The translations under genes were made by a program, and so were the position numbers. Source: Planctomycetota bacterium (GTDB lineage Bacteria > Planctomycetota > Phycisphaerae > Phycisphaerales > UBA1924). From it: 58,654 nucleotides of DNA. Shown here piece by piece: positions 17,827 to 32,628 of the stretch. The stretch is taken from the NCBI GenBank assembly GCA_020831805.1, contig JAFIFX010000017.1:1-58654 (forward strand). The letters are read 5' to 3'. The notes beneath the pieces were generated by a model. The model saw only the letters and a list, made by a program, of their open reading frames with translations, ran no database searches and was not told the origin of the DNA. Numbering within the stretch: position 1 is the first letter of the stretch; every line of letters begins with the position of its first letter.

Positions 17827-18807
17827 TCAGACCTTCGAATCGAGGGCCTCGCGCGAGGGTAGATCGGTTGGTCCGTTGTACCAGGGCAGATCGAAGACGT
17901 AACCGCCGTTGCGTGCGACGCAGTGGCCCTCCTCGATCGCCTTGGGCTTCTTGTGCAGGTCGGGGTACGAATCCAGCGGGGCGTAGTGGCTCACATACGA
18001 GCGGCGGGTGCGGTCGGGATCCTTGATGGCGGTGCCTTCGTGGGCGAGGTAGGCGTGCCAGATGAGCACATCGCCGCGTTTGGGCAGGAAGATCTTGGGC
18101 TCGATGCCGAGGCGCCGCATCTCGGTGTTGAGGTGGTTGGCGAAGTCCATCGGCTGGTTGCGTGATTTTTCGTCGTAGATGATGCTCCCGTCGCCCCAGT
18201 CGTAGAAGGGCATGATCTCGGGGCGTTGCGAGCCGCAGTAGTAGGCGAGCGGGCCGGAGTCGGGGTGGACGTCCTCGAGTGGGATCCAGGACGCGGCCAT
18301 GCGCGCCAGGTGCTTTTGGCACCGGACGTAGGGGTAGTCGAGGTGGATGGGCTGCTGGCTGCCCTTGTGGAAGAGCAGGCTCTGGAGCAGGCACGCGGGG
18401 TTGTCGAAGATGTGGCCCAGGAAGCTTGTCACGCACCGTGTCAGGGAGAGGTGGGCGGCGGCGAGCGAGGCGCACTGGACGTTGCAGAACTTGATCCGGC
18501 TCTCGCTGGCCAGCGTGGCGGTGTCGCACTCGCGGATGGGCATCTGCCGGCCCGCGATCTCGACGATGATCTCGTGCCGCTGCGGCTCGGCGACCAGGGC
18601 GTCGAGGTCCTGATTGAGCAGATCGATCAGGTCGGTGTCGACGGCGTTCTCGAAGATGACGACGCCGTGCTCACGCCAGAACTCGAGCTTGTCCTTGAGG
18701 TCGTAGTCCTCCGGATGGGCCACGCGCCGGCAGTACGCGTCGATGTCCGCGTCCGGCTCATCGATCCATGGGCGGTTCCGGTACCAGTCCTTGGCTGTCA
18801 CGGTCAT
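17827..18807 (-). CDS. phytanoyl-CoA dioxygenase (PhyH) family protein
   Basis: A 326-residue Fe(II)/2-oxoglutarate oxygenase. It shows the N-terminal EFWREHGVVIFENAVD, the metal ligands His-x-Asp in PIHLDYP, a distal His in WHAYLAHEGTAI, and a basic patch TRRSYVSHYAP for 2-oxoglutarate. The substrate is unknown; planctomycete genomes often carry many PhyH paralogs. ATG 18807 has a GGAAGGA ribosome site about 8 nt upstream. It is convergent with the PfkB gene (23-nt gap). A secondary-metabolite or lipid hydroxylation role is only a guess. Confidence 0.88.
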   Translation of the reverse strand: MTVTAKDWYRNRPWIDEPDADIDAYCRRVAHPEDYDLKDKLEFWREHGVVIFENAVDTDLIDLLNQDLDALVAEPQRHEIIVEIAGRQMPIRECDTATLASESRIKFCNVQCASLAAAHLSLTRCVTSFLGHIFDNPACLLQSLLFHKGSQQPIHLDYPYVRCQKHLARMAASWIPLEDVHPDSGPLAYYCGSQRPEIMPFYDWGDGSIIYDEKSRNQPMDFANHLNTEMRRLGIEPKIFLPKRGDVLIWHAYLAHEGTAIKDPDRTRRSYVSHYAPLDSYPDLHKKPKAIEEGHCVARNGGYVFDLPWYNGPTDLPSREALDSKV

Positions 18808-18908
18808 GGGGCATCCTTCCGCGGAGTGGGGCGCGGCGGGGGTTCCTGAATGGTTCAGCCTACCGCGGGCCCGGGCTCGGATCAATACCCGGATCACAGT
18901 GGGACCCG

Positions 18909-18914
18909 TAGGAT
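18909..18914 (+). promoter_or_regulatory. candidate leaderless -10 element (TAGGAT) or AGGA ribosome site
   Basis: TAGGAT ends 6 nt before the ATG at 18921. The inner AGGA could also act as a ribosome site, so this case is ambiguous. Confidence 0.3.
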
Positions 18915-18920
18915 CTTCGC

Positions 18921-19583
18921 ATGTCCGAGCCGCGCCCATACCTGGATCCGTACCTGAAAGCCGCGGAAGAGATGGGTCCTGGGTTCGATGCTCTGCTCTG
19001 GCAATCCCCCAAGGCACAGAAGACCCGGTTCCGGGTGATCTCGCAGATGTCCCGGCTGACGGGCCGGGTGATCGCGGACATCGGCTGCGGCAACGCCGAC
19101 CTGCTTCTGGACCTGCACCGGCGTGGCCGAACGCCCGTCCGGTACATCGGGGTGGACGGGGTCCCCGAGATGCTCGCCACCGCGCGTGCGCAGGCCCGCG
19201 AAGCCGGGATCGGGCCGGTCGAACTCATCGAGGGCGACTTTGTGGGCGATCCGGGTCTGACACGGCGCCTGGTCGAGGAGCACGGGGCGGAGGTCCTGAT
19301 CTTCTGCGGCTCGCTGAACACACTCGGTCAGGAGGCGGCCCAGGCCGTGCTCGAGCGGGCGTGGAGCGCGGTCAGCCGGCGGCCCGGAGGGACGCTGATC
19401 TACAACTTCCTCTCGTTGCGTCACGACCGCGATCGCACACCGGCCAAGCCGCCGGCGGTGCGGTTCGACCCGGTGGCGATGGTCCACTGGTCGCTGGACC
19501 GCACGCCGCTGACGACCTTCCGGCACGACTACCTGGGCGGCCACGACGCGACGGTCTGCATGCGGGTGCGACGGAAGCGGTGA
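18921..19583 (+). CDS. class I SAM-dependent methyltransferase
   Basis: A 220-residue protein with the SAM-binding glycine motif IADIGCGNADLLLDL (about residues 49-63), an acidic post-II position (YIGVDGVPEML) and motif III-like EVLIFCGSLNTLG. The C-terminal region HDYLGGHDATVCMRV is typical of small-molecule or quinone-type methyltransferases, but the substrate is unknown. It ends directly against the stop codon of the convergent protease gene. Confidence 0.85.
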   Translation: MSEPRPYLDPYLKAAEEMGPGFDALLWQSPKAQKTRFRVISQMSRLTGRVIADIGCGNADLLLDLHRRGRTPVRYIGVDGVPEMLATARAQAREAGIGPVELIEGDFVGDPGLTRRLVEEHGAEVLIFCGSLNTLGQEAAQAVLERAWSAVSRRPGGTLIYNFLSLRHDRDRTPAKPPAVRFDPVAMVHWSLDRTPLTTFRHDYLGGHDATVCMRVRRKR

Positions 19584-21062
19584 TCAGCGGTCCCAGACGC
19601 TCATGAACCGGTCGGAGCCCTGGCGACGGATCGAGTTGTCCTCGAGGATCTCGTCCGTGGCCTCGAGCAGTTCCTCGCGGTCGAAGACGATCACCTCCTG
19701 CCCCTTGTCGAAGAACTCGAAGGCGAGGAAACGATCGTCGGAGTCGCGGATCATCTCCAGCATGTGCGTGAGCGAGCGGACCTTCTCGCCGTTGACGGAT
19801 TTGACGGTGGGCCGGTAGGTGATCTCGTAGCCCTTGGTCATCGGGTGGGGCAGGAAGCCAGACGCGACGACGACCAGCTCCTCGCCCTCGAAAGCCCGCT
19901 CTTCGTCGGCGCGCAGCGCGATCGGCGAGCCGAGCGCCGCGAGGAACCCGGCGTGGTAGTTGGAGAGGTGGTCCATGCGGACCGGGCTGAAGACCATGGG
20001 CCCGAGCACGAAGTACTCCGGGTAGTCGTTGCCGAGGTAGGGCATCAGGCTGTCGCGCCGGTTGGACACGGGCAACTCGAGCCCGACTTCCTCACCGGCG
20101 CGGATCACGGTCACGGGGACGACCCCGTCGCGGGCGAGCTGCGGGATCTTGTACGCCCAGGAGACCCGCACGCCGTCGTCGATCGTCACCAGGCCGGCGT
20201 TGTCGATGTCGTGCTCGCCGACGCGGGCGACGAGGTCCCAGCGTTCCAGCGGCAGGCGCTCGTCCTCGCCGGTGTAGATCAGGCCGGTCCGGTCCGAGCC
20301 CAGGCCCAGCCAGTCGCGGACGGCGTCGTTCTCGGCGGTCTGGAAGGGTCGCGCGTGCAGGCGCTCGCGTCCGTCGTACACGCCGTCGGCCACATCGTCC
20401 AGGAAGGCCCGGACCTCCTCGGCGGGGATGAGGTACCCGATGTTCTGGGCCTGGTTGATGCCCGAGAAGGTCACGCCGATGACGCGCCCGTCCATCACGA
20501 CCGGCCCGCCGGAGTTGCCGGGGTTCAGCGCCGCGTCAACCTGCACGCGCAGGCCGTAGGTGTTGAAGTAGTACTCGGCGTACTCGATGCGGCTGACGAT
20601 GCCCTCCGTGATCGAGAGCTGCTCGCCGCCCATCGGGTAGCCGTAGGCCTGCACCGTCCCGCCGATGCGGGGCAGGCGGTCCTCGAGTTCCAGCGGGGGA
20701 TGGGCGGCGTGGAAGGCCGTGCGATCCGACTCGCGCGAGAGGCGGACGATCGCCAGGTCGATCCCCCGCGCGATCGCCACCAGGTCCGCCCGCAGGCGGT
20801 CGGCGCTCTGCGGCGGCTGCACGAAGATCTGCGATGACAGCTCCACGACATGGGCGTTGGTCAGGATCAGCTCGCCGTCGATCACGAAGCCCGATCCGGT
20901 GAACTCCTCGGGCGAGTGGCGGCGCCAGGGGGCCTCAAAGTCCGGGGCGCGGTAGGTCGCGAAGATCTTGACAACCGAGCGGCGAACATCCGGGCGGTCG
21001 GCGTCCGCCAGGGCCGGCGAGACGGTCAGCAGAAGCAGGACGCAGGCGAGCAGCAGACGCAT
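19584..21062 (-). CDS. Deg/HtrA-like trypsin-type serine protease with PDZ region
   Basis: A 492-residue secreted protease. The signal peptide is residues 1-20. The chymotrypsin fold shows the triad His in LTNAHVV, Asp in GIDLAIVRL and Ser in NPGNSGGPVV. The two-lobed C-terminal half (about 235-490) resembles the PDZ/extended region of plant DEG9-type proteases more than DegP; cues include ARVGEHDIDNAGLV and VKSVNGEKVRSLTHMLE, a PDZ-like carboxylate-binding loop. It probably acts in envelope protein quality control. GGAGA precedes the ATG. Its stop codon directly abuts that of the methyltransferase gene. Confidence 0.9.
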   Translation of the reverse strand: MRLLLACVLLLLTVSPALADADRPDVRRSVVKIFATYRAPDFEAPWRRHSPEEFTGSGFVIDGELILTNAHVVELSSQIFVQPPQSADRLRADLVAIARGIDLAIVRLSRESDRTAFHAAHPPLELEDRLPRIGGTVQAYGYPMGGEQLSITEGIVSRIEYAEYYFNTYGLRVQVDAALNPGNSGGPVVMDGRVIGVTFSGINQAQNIGYLIPAEEVRAFLDDVADGVYDGRERLHARPFQTAENDAVRDWLGLGSDRTGLIYTGEDERLPLERWDLVARVGEHDIDNAGLVTIDDGVRVSWAYKIPQLARDGVVPVTVIRAGEEVGLELPVSNRRDSLMPYLGNDYPEYFVLGPMVFSPVRMDHLSNYHAGFLAALGSPIALRADEERAFEGEELVVVASGFLPHPMTKGYEITYRPTVKSVNGEKVRSLTHMLEMIRDSDDRFLAFEFFDKGQEVIVFDREELLEATDEILEDNSIRRQGSDRFMSVWDR

Positions 21063-21145
21063 CGGGTGTCTCCGTGCCGCGGGGGCCGCGGGCCCGGAAC
21101 ACGGGCCTGCGGGCGGCGTGCCCATCGTACCGCCGCCGGCCTCCG

Positions 21146-21151
21146 TATGAT
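21146..21151 (+). promoter_or_regulatory. candidate leaderless -10 element (TATGAT)
   Basis: TATGAT, a 5 of 6 match to TATAAT, ends 5 nt before the ATG at 21157. No ribosome site is seen. Confidence 0.45.
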
Positions 21152-21156
21152 GCCGC

Positions 21157-21894
21157 ATGGCAAGAATCGTGATCCTCCAGCACAACGAGCACGCCCACGC
21201 CGGCCGGTTGGCCCGCTGCCTCCGCGACCACGGTTTCCGCCTGGATATCCGGCGCGTGGACCTCCCCCCGGAGGCGGGCGGCAAGCCCGTGCCCTCCGAC
21301 CTGGACAACCTGCACGGCCTGGTGGTGCTCGGCGGCGCGCAGAATGTCGACGAGAACCACCCGTTCCTCGCGCAGGAGCAGGCCCTGATCCGCATGGCCC
21401 ACGAGGCCGGCCTGCCGATCGTCGGCATCTGCCTCGGCTGCCAGCAGATCGCCAAGGCGCTCGGCGGCCGCGTGGCGCGGATGGCCAAGCCCGAGGTGGG
21501 CATGACCCCTGTCCACCTGAACAGCGTCGGGCAGACCGAGACGATGCTGGCCGGCATCCCCTGGTCCAGCCCGCAGTTGCACTCCCACGCCTACGAGGTC
21601 GTCGAGTTGCCGCCGGGGGCGACGCTGCTCGGATCCACACCGGCCTGCAAGGTCCAGAGCTTCCGCATCGGTGTGCGGACCTTCGCCTTCCAGCACCACT
21701 TCGAGTGCGATCTCCCGATGGCCTATCACCTGATGGAGCGGTCCGTGCCGCTGGCGGCAGAGGCGGGCCTGACGCTCGACGAGCTGAACCGGCAGATCGA
21801 CGAAAATGCCGAGATGTTCGACCGGTCCAACGACCGACGCTGCGAGAACCTCGCCACCTTCGCCTTCACCTATCACGACCTGCTGGCGGTCTGA
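21157..21894 (+). CDS. class I glutamine amidotransferase
   Basis: A 245-residue stand-alone amidotransferase of the GMP-synthase-like/PuuD-like group. The nucleophile elbow is GICLGCQQ (Cys about 92), and the His/Glu pair lies in FQHHFE. The N-terminus (ILQHNEHAHAG) and the C-terminal helical region follow the usual pattern of these single-domain proteins. The donor is expected to be glutamine or a gamma-glutamyl compound; the acceptor is unknown. The HhH-GPD glycosylase gene follows after 36 nt on the same strand. Confidence 0.88.
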   Translation: MARIVILQHNEHAHAGRLARCLRDHGFRLDIRRVDLPPEAGGKPVPSDLDNLHGLVVLGGAQNVDENHPFLAQEQALIRMAHEAGLPIVGICLGCQQIAKALGGRVARMAKPEVGMTPVHLNSVGQTETMLAGIPWSSPQLHSHAYEVVELPPGATLLGSTPACKVQSFRIGVRTFAFQHHFECDLPMAYHLMERSVPLAAEAGLTLDELNRQIDENAEMFDRSNDRRCENLATFAFTYHDLLAV

Positions 21895-21930
21895 GCCTCC
21901 GGGCGATCCCCGCGGGGCCGTGAACCCGGC

Positions 21931-22881
21931 ATGCCCACCACGCTGACCATCACGCCGCCCTCGGACTACGCCCTGGCGCGGGATGTGTGCTCGTACGGGT
22001 ACTTCCTGCTCGAGCCCAATCACTGGGATCCCGCGGCACAAACGCTGGACCGCGGGCTTCAGCTCGCCGGCGGCCCCGCGGGCGTGCGGATCGACCAGCG
22101 CCCCGCGGGTGTGCTCCGAGCGCGGTTTGATCGTTCACTGACCCGCGCCGAGCAGCGCGAGGCACGGAACCAGATCACGCGCATGCTCGCGCTGGACACC
22201 GGCGTGTCCGAGGTCCGGGCCTTTCATCGGTCGGACCCGCGCTGGAAGCGGTCCGGACGGGCGCGCCTGTTCCGCTCACCCACTCTCTTCGAGGACATCA
22301 TCAAAACGGTGACGAGCTGCAATGTCGCGTGGCCGAGCACCATCGCCATGAACCGGCGCCTGTGCGAGGTGTTCGGCGCCGCGTCCCCGTCCGGCCTGCG
22401 CGCGTTCCCCACGCCGCAGCGGCTGGCCCGGGCCAAGCCGATGACGCTCCGCGCCCGCTGCCGGGTGGGATACCGCGACGCCCGGATCGTCGAGCTGGCG
22501 CGCCGGACCCGCTCGGGCGACATCGACGAGGCCCGGCTGTCCGACCCGGCGATGAGCGACGACGAGGTGTTCGCGTTTCTCAAGTCGCTTCCCGGCATCG
22601 GGCCGTACGCCGCGGGCAACATCATGCAGTTGCTCGGGCGGTACTCGCGGCTGGCCCTGGATACCGAATCCCTGCGGCATGCGCGCAGCGTGCTGGGCAT
22701 GGACGGGAGCGACACCGAACTGATGAAGCGTCTGGCCGCCCATTACGAGCCGTTCGGGGCCCACCGGTTCCGCAGCTACTGGTTCGAACTGTGGGCCTTT
22801 TATGAATCCCGGCGCGGCCCGGCGCACGAGTGGGACAAAAGCACCATCGGGACAACTTTCACCGCCGCCCACCTCGATTGA
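21931..22881 (+). CDS. HhH-GPD DNA glycosylase (AlkA/OGG-like)
   Basis: A 316-residue DNA repair protein. The helix-hairpin-helix lies in [16 protein letters not shown] (about residues 213-228), and the catalytic Asp is in RLALDTE about 15 residues later, as in the HhH-GPD superfamily. The N-terminal domain (about 1-95) has the AlkA/OGG-type beta-rich character with [20 protein letters not shown]. No iron-sulfur cluster Cys set is present at the C-terminus, which argues against EndoIII/MutY. It probably excises alkylated or oxidised bases; the exact substrate cannot be read. Confidence 0.88.
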   Translation: MPTTLTITPPSDYALARDVCSYGYFLLEPNHWDPAAQTLDRGLQLAGGPAGVRIDQRPAGVLRARFDRSLTRAEQREARNQITRMLALDTGVSEVRAFHRSDPRWKRSGRARLFRSPTLFEDIIKTVTSCNVAWPSTIAMNRRLCEVFGAASPSGLRAFPTPQRLARAKPMTLRARCRVGYRDARIVELARRTRSGDIDEARLSDPAMSDDEVFAFLKSLPGIGPYAAGNIMQLLGRYSRLALDTESLRHARSVLGMDGSDTELMKRLAAHYEPFGAHRFRSYWFELWAFYESRRGPAHEWDKSTIGTTFTAAHLD

Positions 22882-23039
22882 CGCACAAGCACCGGCCAAA
22901 AACGCTGGGGGCAAGGCCGGGTTTCCCGGAGAAACAGGGGGGTGCTTATGAACGAGATTTGAACACCGCAACATGCTTTGGTGAAACCGTCTTCGCGAAG
23001 TGGATCAGCACGGGCGTATTCGATTACGCTGTGCGCATC

Positions 23040-23969
23040 ATGCCGAACGAAACTAATTTCCGCCGCCTGCGGCGCGGGCACGGGGGATTTACCCTTATAG
23101 AGCTGCTCGTCGTCATCGCCATCATTGCCCTCCTGGTCGGCATCCTGCTGCCCGCCATCGGCGCGGCGCGTGACACCGCTCGCAATGGTGTGTGCAAGTC
23201 CAACATGCGCCAGTTCGGTATCGCGCTCACCATGTTCGCGCACGATCACCGCGACCACCTGCCCGGGGTGTACACATGGTGGGAATCCGACGCCTGGAAG
23301 CGGGACTGGCTCGCTGGGGATGTCTCACCCCGGCGCGAGCCCCGGCCCGGCGCGAACAACTGGCGCACGGTGTGGGAGGCGTCACCCCAGAACGGCACGC
23401 TGTTCACCTATGTGTCCGAGAACTTCCAGATCTACCGGTGTCCTTCCCTGCCCGGCCCGAACGAGCAGGAACTTCGCGAGACCGGCATCCAGGGACGCAA
23501 GGCCACGACCCACCTGAACACCCGTTTCGTGAGCAACGGAAGCTATGACTACACAATGATCGGCGGGTTCGGCGGCGCTCGCCTCGATGTCATGCCCGAT
23601 CACGCGTTCTATGTCGTCGATGGTGACCCGACATCGACCGCTCAGGTCAACCCCGACACGGTGGAACTGCAGCCGCTCTCGCCGGTGCCGTTCTTTATCG
23701 AGGAGGATCCGGCCAAAAACCTCAACAACAACGCGCTGGCCGGCTCGTTCGCTTTCGGCGATCTGACCGGCTCGCAGCACAAGGGCACCAGCAACTACAC
23801 GGCCACGGACGGCAGCGTGCACGCCATTGAGGGCGGTCTGGCGGGCAACAACTTCCACGCATACACGCTCCGCCGCCGGTTCACACGCTTCGGCGTGGAC
23901 CCGGGCGCGGGCGGCATCCCTGCGTGGGGATGGTGGAATCGCGTCACGCGCGGCGATCTGAACAACTGA
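23040..23969 (+). CDS. planctomycete-type prepilin (H-X9-DG / DUF1559-like)
   Basis: A 309-residue protein with a basic leader and the prepilin signal [19 protein letters not shown] at about residue 17, with cleavage after the Gly. The helix continues into [28 protein letters not shown], the pattern of the large Planctomycetota pilin family. The C-terminal [13 protein letters not shown] resembles the H-X9-DG motif region. A strong ribosome site is not visible; GTG 23031 is an in-frame alternative. It lies 33 nt before the dockerin-protein gene, so the two may be expressed together. The likely location is the inner membrane or a surface fibre. Confidence 0.88.
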   Translation: MPNETNFRRLRRGHGGFTLIELLVVIAIIALLVGILLPAIGAARDTARNGVCKSNMRQFGIALTMFAHDHRDHLPGVYTWWESDAWKRDWLAGDVSPRREPRPGANNWRTVWEASPQNGTLFTYVSENFQIYRCPSLPGPNEQELRETGIQGRKATTHLNTRFVSNGSYDYTMIGGFGGARLDVMPDHAFYVVDGDPTSTAQVNPDTVELQPLSPVPFFIEEDPAKNLNNNALAGSFAFGDLTGSQHKGTSNYTATDGSVHAIEGGLAGNNFHAYTLRRRFTRFGVDPGAGGIPAWGWWNRVTRGDLNN

Positions 23970-24002
23970 TCGTCGCGTCAGCACACACCAAGGAGAGAGA
24001 CC

Positions 24003-25475
24003 ATGAAAGCCGTTGTCCTTTTTGTTCTGGCCGGCGCCGCGACCGCAGCGTACGCCCAGCCGCTCAACCGCCCCAACACCGATCTCTGCGAGCGGAGCTT
24101 CATCTCCGACGCCGTCCCCGGCCAGTTCTTCGATCGGCGTCAGGCGGATGACTTCACCCTCGGCTCGAGCGCCCAGGTCAACTCCATCCGCTGGTGGGGC
24201 GGCGCGGCCCCCTTCGGGGGCATCTTCGACCTGGCCAATGTCCAGTCGTTCCGCGTCGTGATCTACACGGACGGCGGTAGCGTACCCAACAGCCTGGCCA
24301 CCCCGCTGTTCGACCAGGAGTTCGCCAAGGCCGACACCAACCCGCGCGAGACCGGCTTTCTGACCTTCGGCGACAACGCCGTCCAGTTCGAGCACACGGT
24401 CAACCTCGGCACCCCGTTGAATGTCCCCGGCGGGACGCGGCTCTGGATGACCATCGGCAGCCGCAATGTCGATCCGAACGGCCCCGGCTGGCGTTGGTCC
24501 AGCTCGCTGCAGGGAAACTTCGTCGCGGCCCAGCAGCTTCCGTTCGACGGGCCCTGGACCGTCTTCGATCCCAGCGGCGCGAACTACACCATGGTCTTCA
24601 ACCCGCCCGCGGACGGCGCGGTCTGCCTGCCCGACGGGTCATGCATGATCGGGACCGAGCAGACCGCCTTCACCGCCGGCGGCATCTTCCGCGGCCCCGG
24701 CACGAGCTGTGGCACCGCCGCGTGCGAGCCGTTCGCCGTGTTCTCCCAGGCGCCGACCCAGCCCTGCAACCCCAGCTTCAACTCCGACGCGATCCCCGGT
24801 CAGTTCGCCGGGGCCCTCTCGGCCGACTCGTTCACCCTGTCCGCCGACTCGACCATCGACTCGGTCCGCTGGTGGGGCGGCAGCCAGTTCTTCCTGGACT
24901 TCGACCTGTTCAACTTCGCGAGCTGGACCGTGACCGTCTACGGGTCCGACAGCGCGGGCGCCCCCGACCAGAACAACATCCTCCTCGAGGAAACCTTCCT
25001 CCAGAGCGAGACCAACCCGGTCCTGACGCCCTACCGCAACCGCCAGAACGCCGACCTCTACGAGCAGACCGTGGATCTGCCCCAGGCGCTGGAGCTCTCC
25101 GGCGGCCAGCGCTACTGGATCTCGATCGGCACCACCAACTTCGACCCCAACGCCGACGGCTGGCGCTGGGCCGCCTCGCTCGACGGCGACGGCGTCTCGG
25201 CCAGCAAGGACTGGTCCACCGGCGCCTTCACCGTCTTCGAGCCCGCGGGCATCGAGTATGCGTTCCAGCTGCTCGGGACCTCCGACGGGACCCCCGGCCC
25301 CTGCAGCCCGGCGGACTTGGCCGAGCCGTTCGGCGTGCTGAACTTCTTCGACCTGGCCGCCTATCTCGCCCTGTTCAACGCCGGCGACCCGGCCGCCGAC
25401 CTCAACAATGACGGCCTGCTCAACTTCTTCGATGTCTCGATGTACCTGACGATCTTCAACCAGGGCTGCCCGTAA
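24003..25475 (+). CDS. secreted protein with two repeated modules and GC-type dockerin
   Basis: A 490-residue exported protein. The signal peptide is MKAVVLFVLAGAATAAYAQP. Two homologous modules follow: about 28-195 (SDAVPGQFFDRRQADDFTL, then SIRWWGG) and about 257-425 (SDAIPGQFAGALSADSFTL, then SVRWWGG). Between them is a Cys-bearing linker (CLPDGSCMIG...GTSCGTAACE). The C-terminus (about 433-490) is a GC-type dockerin with two calcium-loop repeats (FFDLAAYLALFNAGDPAADLN and DGLLNFFDVSMYLTIF). Such dockerins act as surface or secretion tags in Phycisphaerae. The modules resemble appendage or matrix domains of unknown function. GGAGAG precedes the ATG, and a terminator follows. Confidence 0.88.
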   Translation: MKAVVLFVLAGAATAAYAQPLNRPNTDLCERSFISDAVPGQFFDRRQADDFTLGSSAQVNSIRWWGGAAPFGGIFDLANVQSFRVVIYTDGGSVPNSLATPLFDQEFAKADTNPRETGFLTFGDNAVQFEHTVNLGTPLNVPGGTRLWMTIGSRNVDPNGPGWRWSSSLQGNFVAAQQLPFDGPWTVFDPSGANYTMVFNPPADGAVCLPDGSCMIGTEQTAFTAGGIFRGPGTSCGTAACEPFAVFSQAPTQPCNPSFNSDAIPGQFAGALSADSFTLSADSTIDSVRWWGGSQFFLDFDLFNFASWTVTVYGSDSAGAPDQNNILLEETFLQSETNPVLTPYRNRQNADLYEQTVDLPQALELSGGQRYWISIGTTNFDPNADGWRWAASLDGDGVSASKDWSTGAFTVFEPAGIEYAFQLLGTSDGTPGPCSPADLAEPFGVLNFFDLAAYLALFNAGDPAADLNNDGLLNFFDVSMYLTIFNQGCP

Positions 25476-25511
25476 TCTCCGGCCGGCCGACCGGCCCCGA
25501 CAACTCCGGCC

Positions 25512-25539
25512 GTGTCGGACGCCTGACCGCGTCCGGCAC
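25512..25539 (+). terminator. hairpin terminator after the dockerin gene
   Basis: An 11-bp stem (25512-25522 with 25529-25539, one T-G pair) with a 6-nt loop lies 37 nt after the stop codon and is followed by a short GCTTGTTTCC run. The T-run is weak. Confidence 0.55.
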
Positions 25540-25587
25540 GCTTGTTTCCCGCCCATGCATCCGGACACTCAAGACGGAGCCAGACAG

Positions 25588-26469
25588 ATGACCATCCTCG
25601 CGATGATCCCACTCCTGCTGCTGATGATGTTCACCCCCATCGCGTTGGCCTCGGGCGATGCGGACGACGGCATGCACCTCAAGCTGATGTCCTACAACAT
25701 CCGCTTCGGCACCGCCAACGACGGGCCAAACCACTGGGATCTCCGCCGCGACATCGCCCTCGATGTGATCGAGCGGTGGGACTCGGACATCATCGGCCTG
25801 CAGGAGCCGCTGCGGTTCCAGCTCGACGAGATCCGCGAGCGGTTCCCGCACTACGGGGAGATCGGCGTGGCCCGCGACGACGGGCGCATCACCGGCGAGT
25901 ACAGCTCGATCCTGTACCGTCTGGACCGCTTCGCCGTGGCCGAGGCCGGGACCTTCTGGCTCTCCCACACGCCGGACAAGGTCGCCTCGATCACCTGGGG
26001 CAACTCGATCACACGCATCTGCACCTGGGCCAGGCTGGTCGAGCACGAGACCGGCAGGGGCGTGTATGTCTACAACACCCACTTCGACCATGTCTCCCAG
26101 CCGTCGCGCGAGAAGAGCGTGCGCCTGATCGCCGAGCACATCGCGGCCCGGTCGATCAATGATCCGGTCGTCTTCATGGGTGATATCAATGTTCCGGAGA
26201 ATAACCCGGTCATGGAGTTCGTCTTCAGCACCGCCGACGGCATGGGCATGGTCGACACCTTCCGCGTCATCCACCCCGACGAACCGCTGGCCGGCACCTT
26301 CCACGCCTTCCGCGGCCGGCGGGACAACCGCAAGATCGATTACATCCTCGTCGACCCGCAGGCCAGGGTTCTCGACGCGGCGATCGATCACAGCAATGTC
26401 GACGGGCGGTACCCCTCGGATCACTATCCCATCACGGCGACCGTGATCCTCCCCCCCGCCGCGGACTGA
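25588..26469 (+). CDS. secreted endonuclease/exonuclease/phosphatase-family protein
   Basis: A 293-residue protein with a signal peptide (residues 1-22) and a DNase I-like EEP domain. The metal and catalytic motifs are in order: SYNIRFG, LQEP, NTHFDH, GDINVPENNP, DYILVD and the C-terminal SDHYPI. The GTANDGPNHWDLRRD stretch is typical of a group found in many Bacteroidetes and Planctomycetota and annotated only by family. Candidate substrates are phospholipid head groups, sugars phosphates or nucleic acids outside the cytosol; none is proven. ATG 25588 has GGAG about 14 nt upstream, so the start is not certain. Confidence 0.9.
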   Translation: MTILAMIPLLLLMMFTPIALASGDADDGMHLKLMSYNIRFGTANDGPNHWDLRRDIALDVIERWDSDIIGLQEPLRFQLDEIRERFPHYGEIGVARDDGRITGEYSSILYRLDRFAVAEAGTFWLSHTPDKVASITWGNSITRICTWARLVEHETGRGVYVYNTHFDHVSQPSREKSVRLIAEHIAARSINDPVVFMGDINVPENNPVMEFVFSTADGMGMVDTFRVIHPDEPLAGTFHAFRGRRDNRKIDYILVDPQARVLDAAIDHSNVDGRYPSDHYPITATVILPPAAD

Positions 26470-26498
26470 GCAGCAAACAGCCAACAACGCACAAAGAA

Positions 26499-26532
26499 CA
26501 CCGGGCGACCCCGTTTCCGTGGTCGCCCGGTG
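26499..26532. terminator. strong convergent terminator hairpin
   Basis: A perfect 12-bp inverted repeat (26499-26510 with 26521-26532, 10-nt loop) built on CCGGGCGACC/GGTCGCCCGG lies between the converging phosphatase-like gene and carB. The plus strand continues into GTGTGTTT. It could serve the plus-strand gene, and possibly carB. Confidence 0.65.
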
Positions 26533-26708
26533 GTGTGTGTTTCCGACGCTCGTGGGAGGGGCCGCCGGACAAGAAAGAGAGCATGTTCCAAACAACGACC
26601 GGCGTTGCTCCCCTCCCCCGAATGTCGCAGGAAAGATAGCGTCAGCGCCCCGAGCGCCGGATAAAAGACCTGTCAAGCTTCCGTGCGGATCGTGTCAACA
26701 CCGTCCGA

Positions 26709-30440
<3,732 letters not shown>

Positions 30441-30716
30441 GCCGGGACCTTCCTTCTGGTTCGTACCGCCCGCGCCCGGCCGGCCGCGCTGTCCCGCCGG
30501 GCGCAAACTCGGGAAGGATATGCCGCAGCGTCCGAAAAGACAGCCCGGCCGGGGTCTCTTCGCCAATCCGTCCCCCGGGCCGCCCCCCAGCCCGACTGTT
30601 CCTTCCATCCGCCCCCCTGAACCCGGCCGACCGGCCGCCCGTAGCATCCCCGGCCCATGTCTCGGGCCTGACCGGCCGATCACCCCAGCAAGGCCCCACG
30701 CCCCAGGAGACCGTCC

Positions 30717-32558
<1,842 letters not shown>

Positions 32559-32616
32559 GCCAATCCCCAAACGCCCACGGCGAAGTCATGGGGTTCCTCT
32601 CTCCTGTACTTCTCGA

Positions 32617-32622
32617 TACACT
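32617..32622 (+). promoter_or_regulatory. candidate leaderless -10 element (TACACT)
   Basis: TACACT ends 6 nt before the ATG at 32629, with no ribosome site. A weak TTCCTC lies at -35 distance (32594-32599). Confidence 0.4.
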
Positions 32623-32628
32623 CGCCCG

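Noticed and set aside
22941..22968. Possible dif-like site near the skew switch
   Set aside because: GGTGCTTATGA resembles the XerC half of dif, but the XerD half and the central spacing do not match. The similarity is too weak to claim.
22882..23039. Possible c-di-GMP riboswitch before the prepilin gene
   Set aside because: Some short motifs recall the GEMM class, but the conserved order and both stems are not present.
30441..30716. glmS ribozyme in the carB-glmS gap
   Set aside because: No glmS ribozyme core is recognisable, and the class is largely confined to Gram-positive bacteria.
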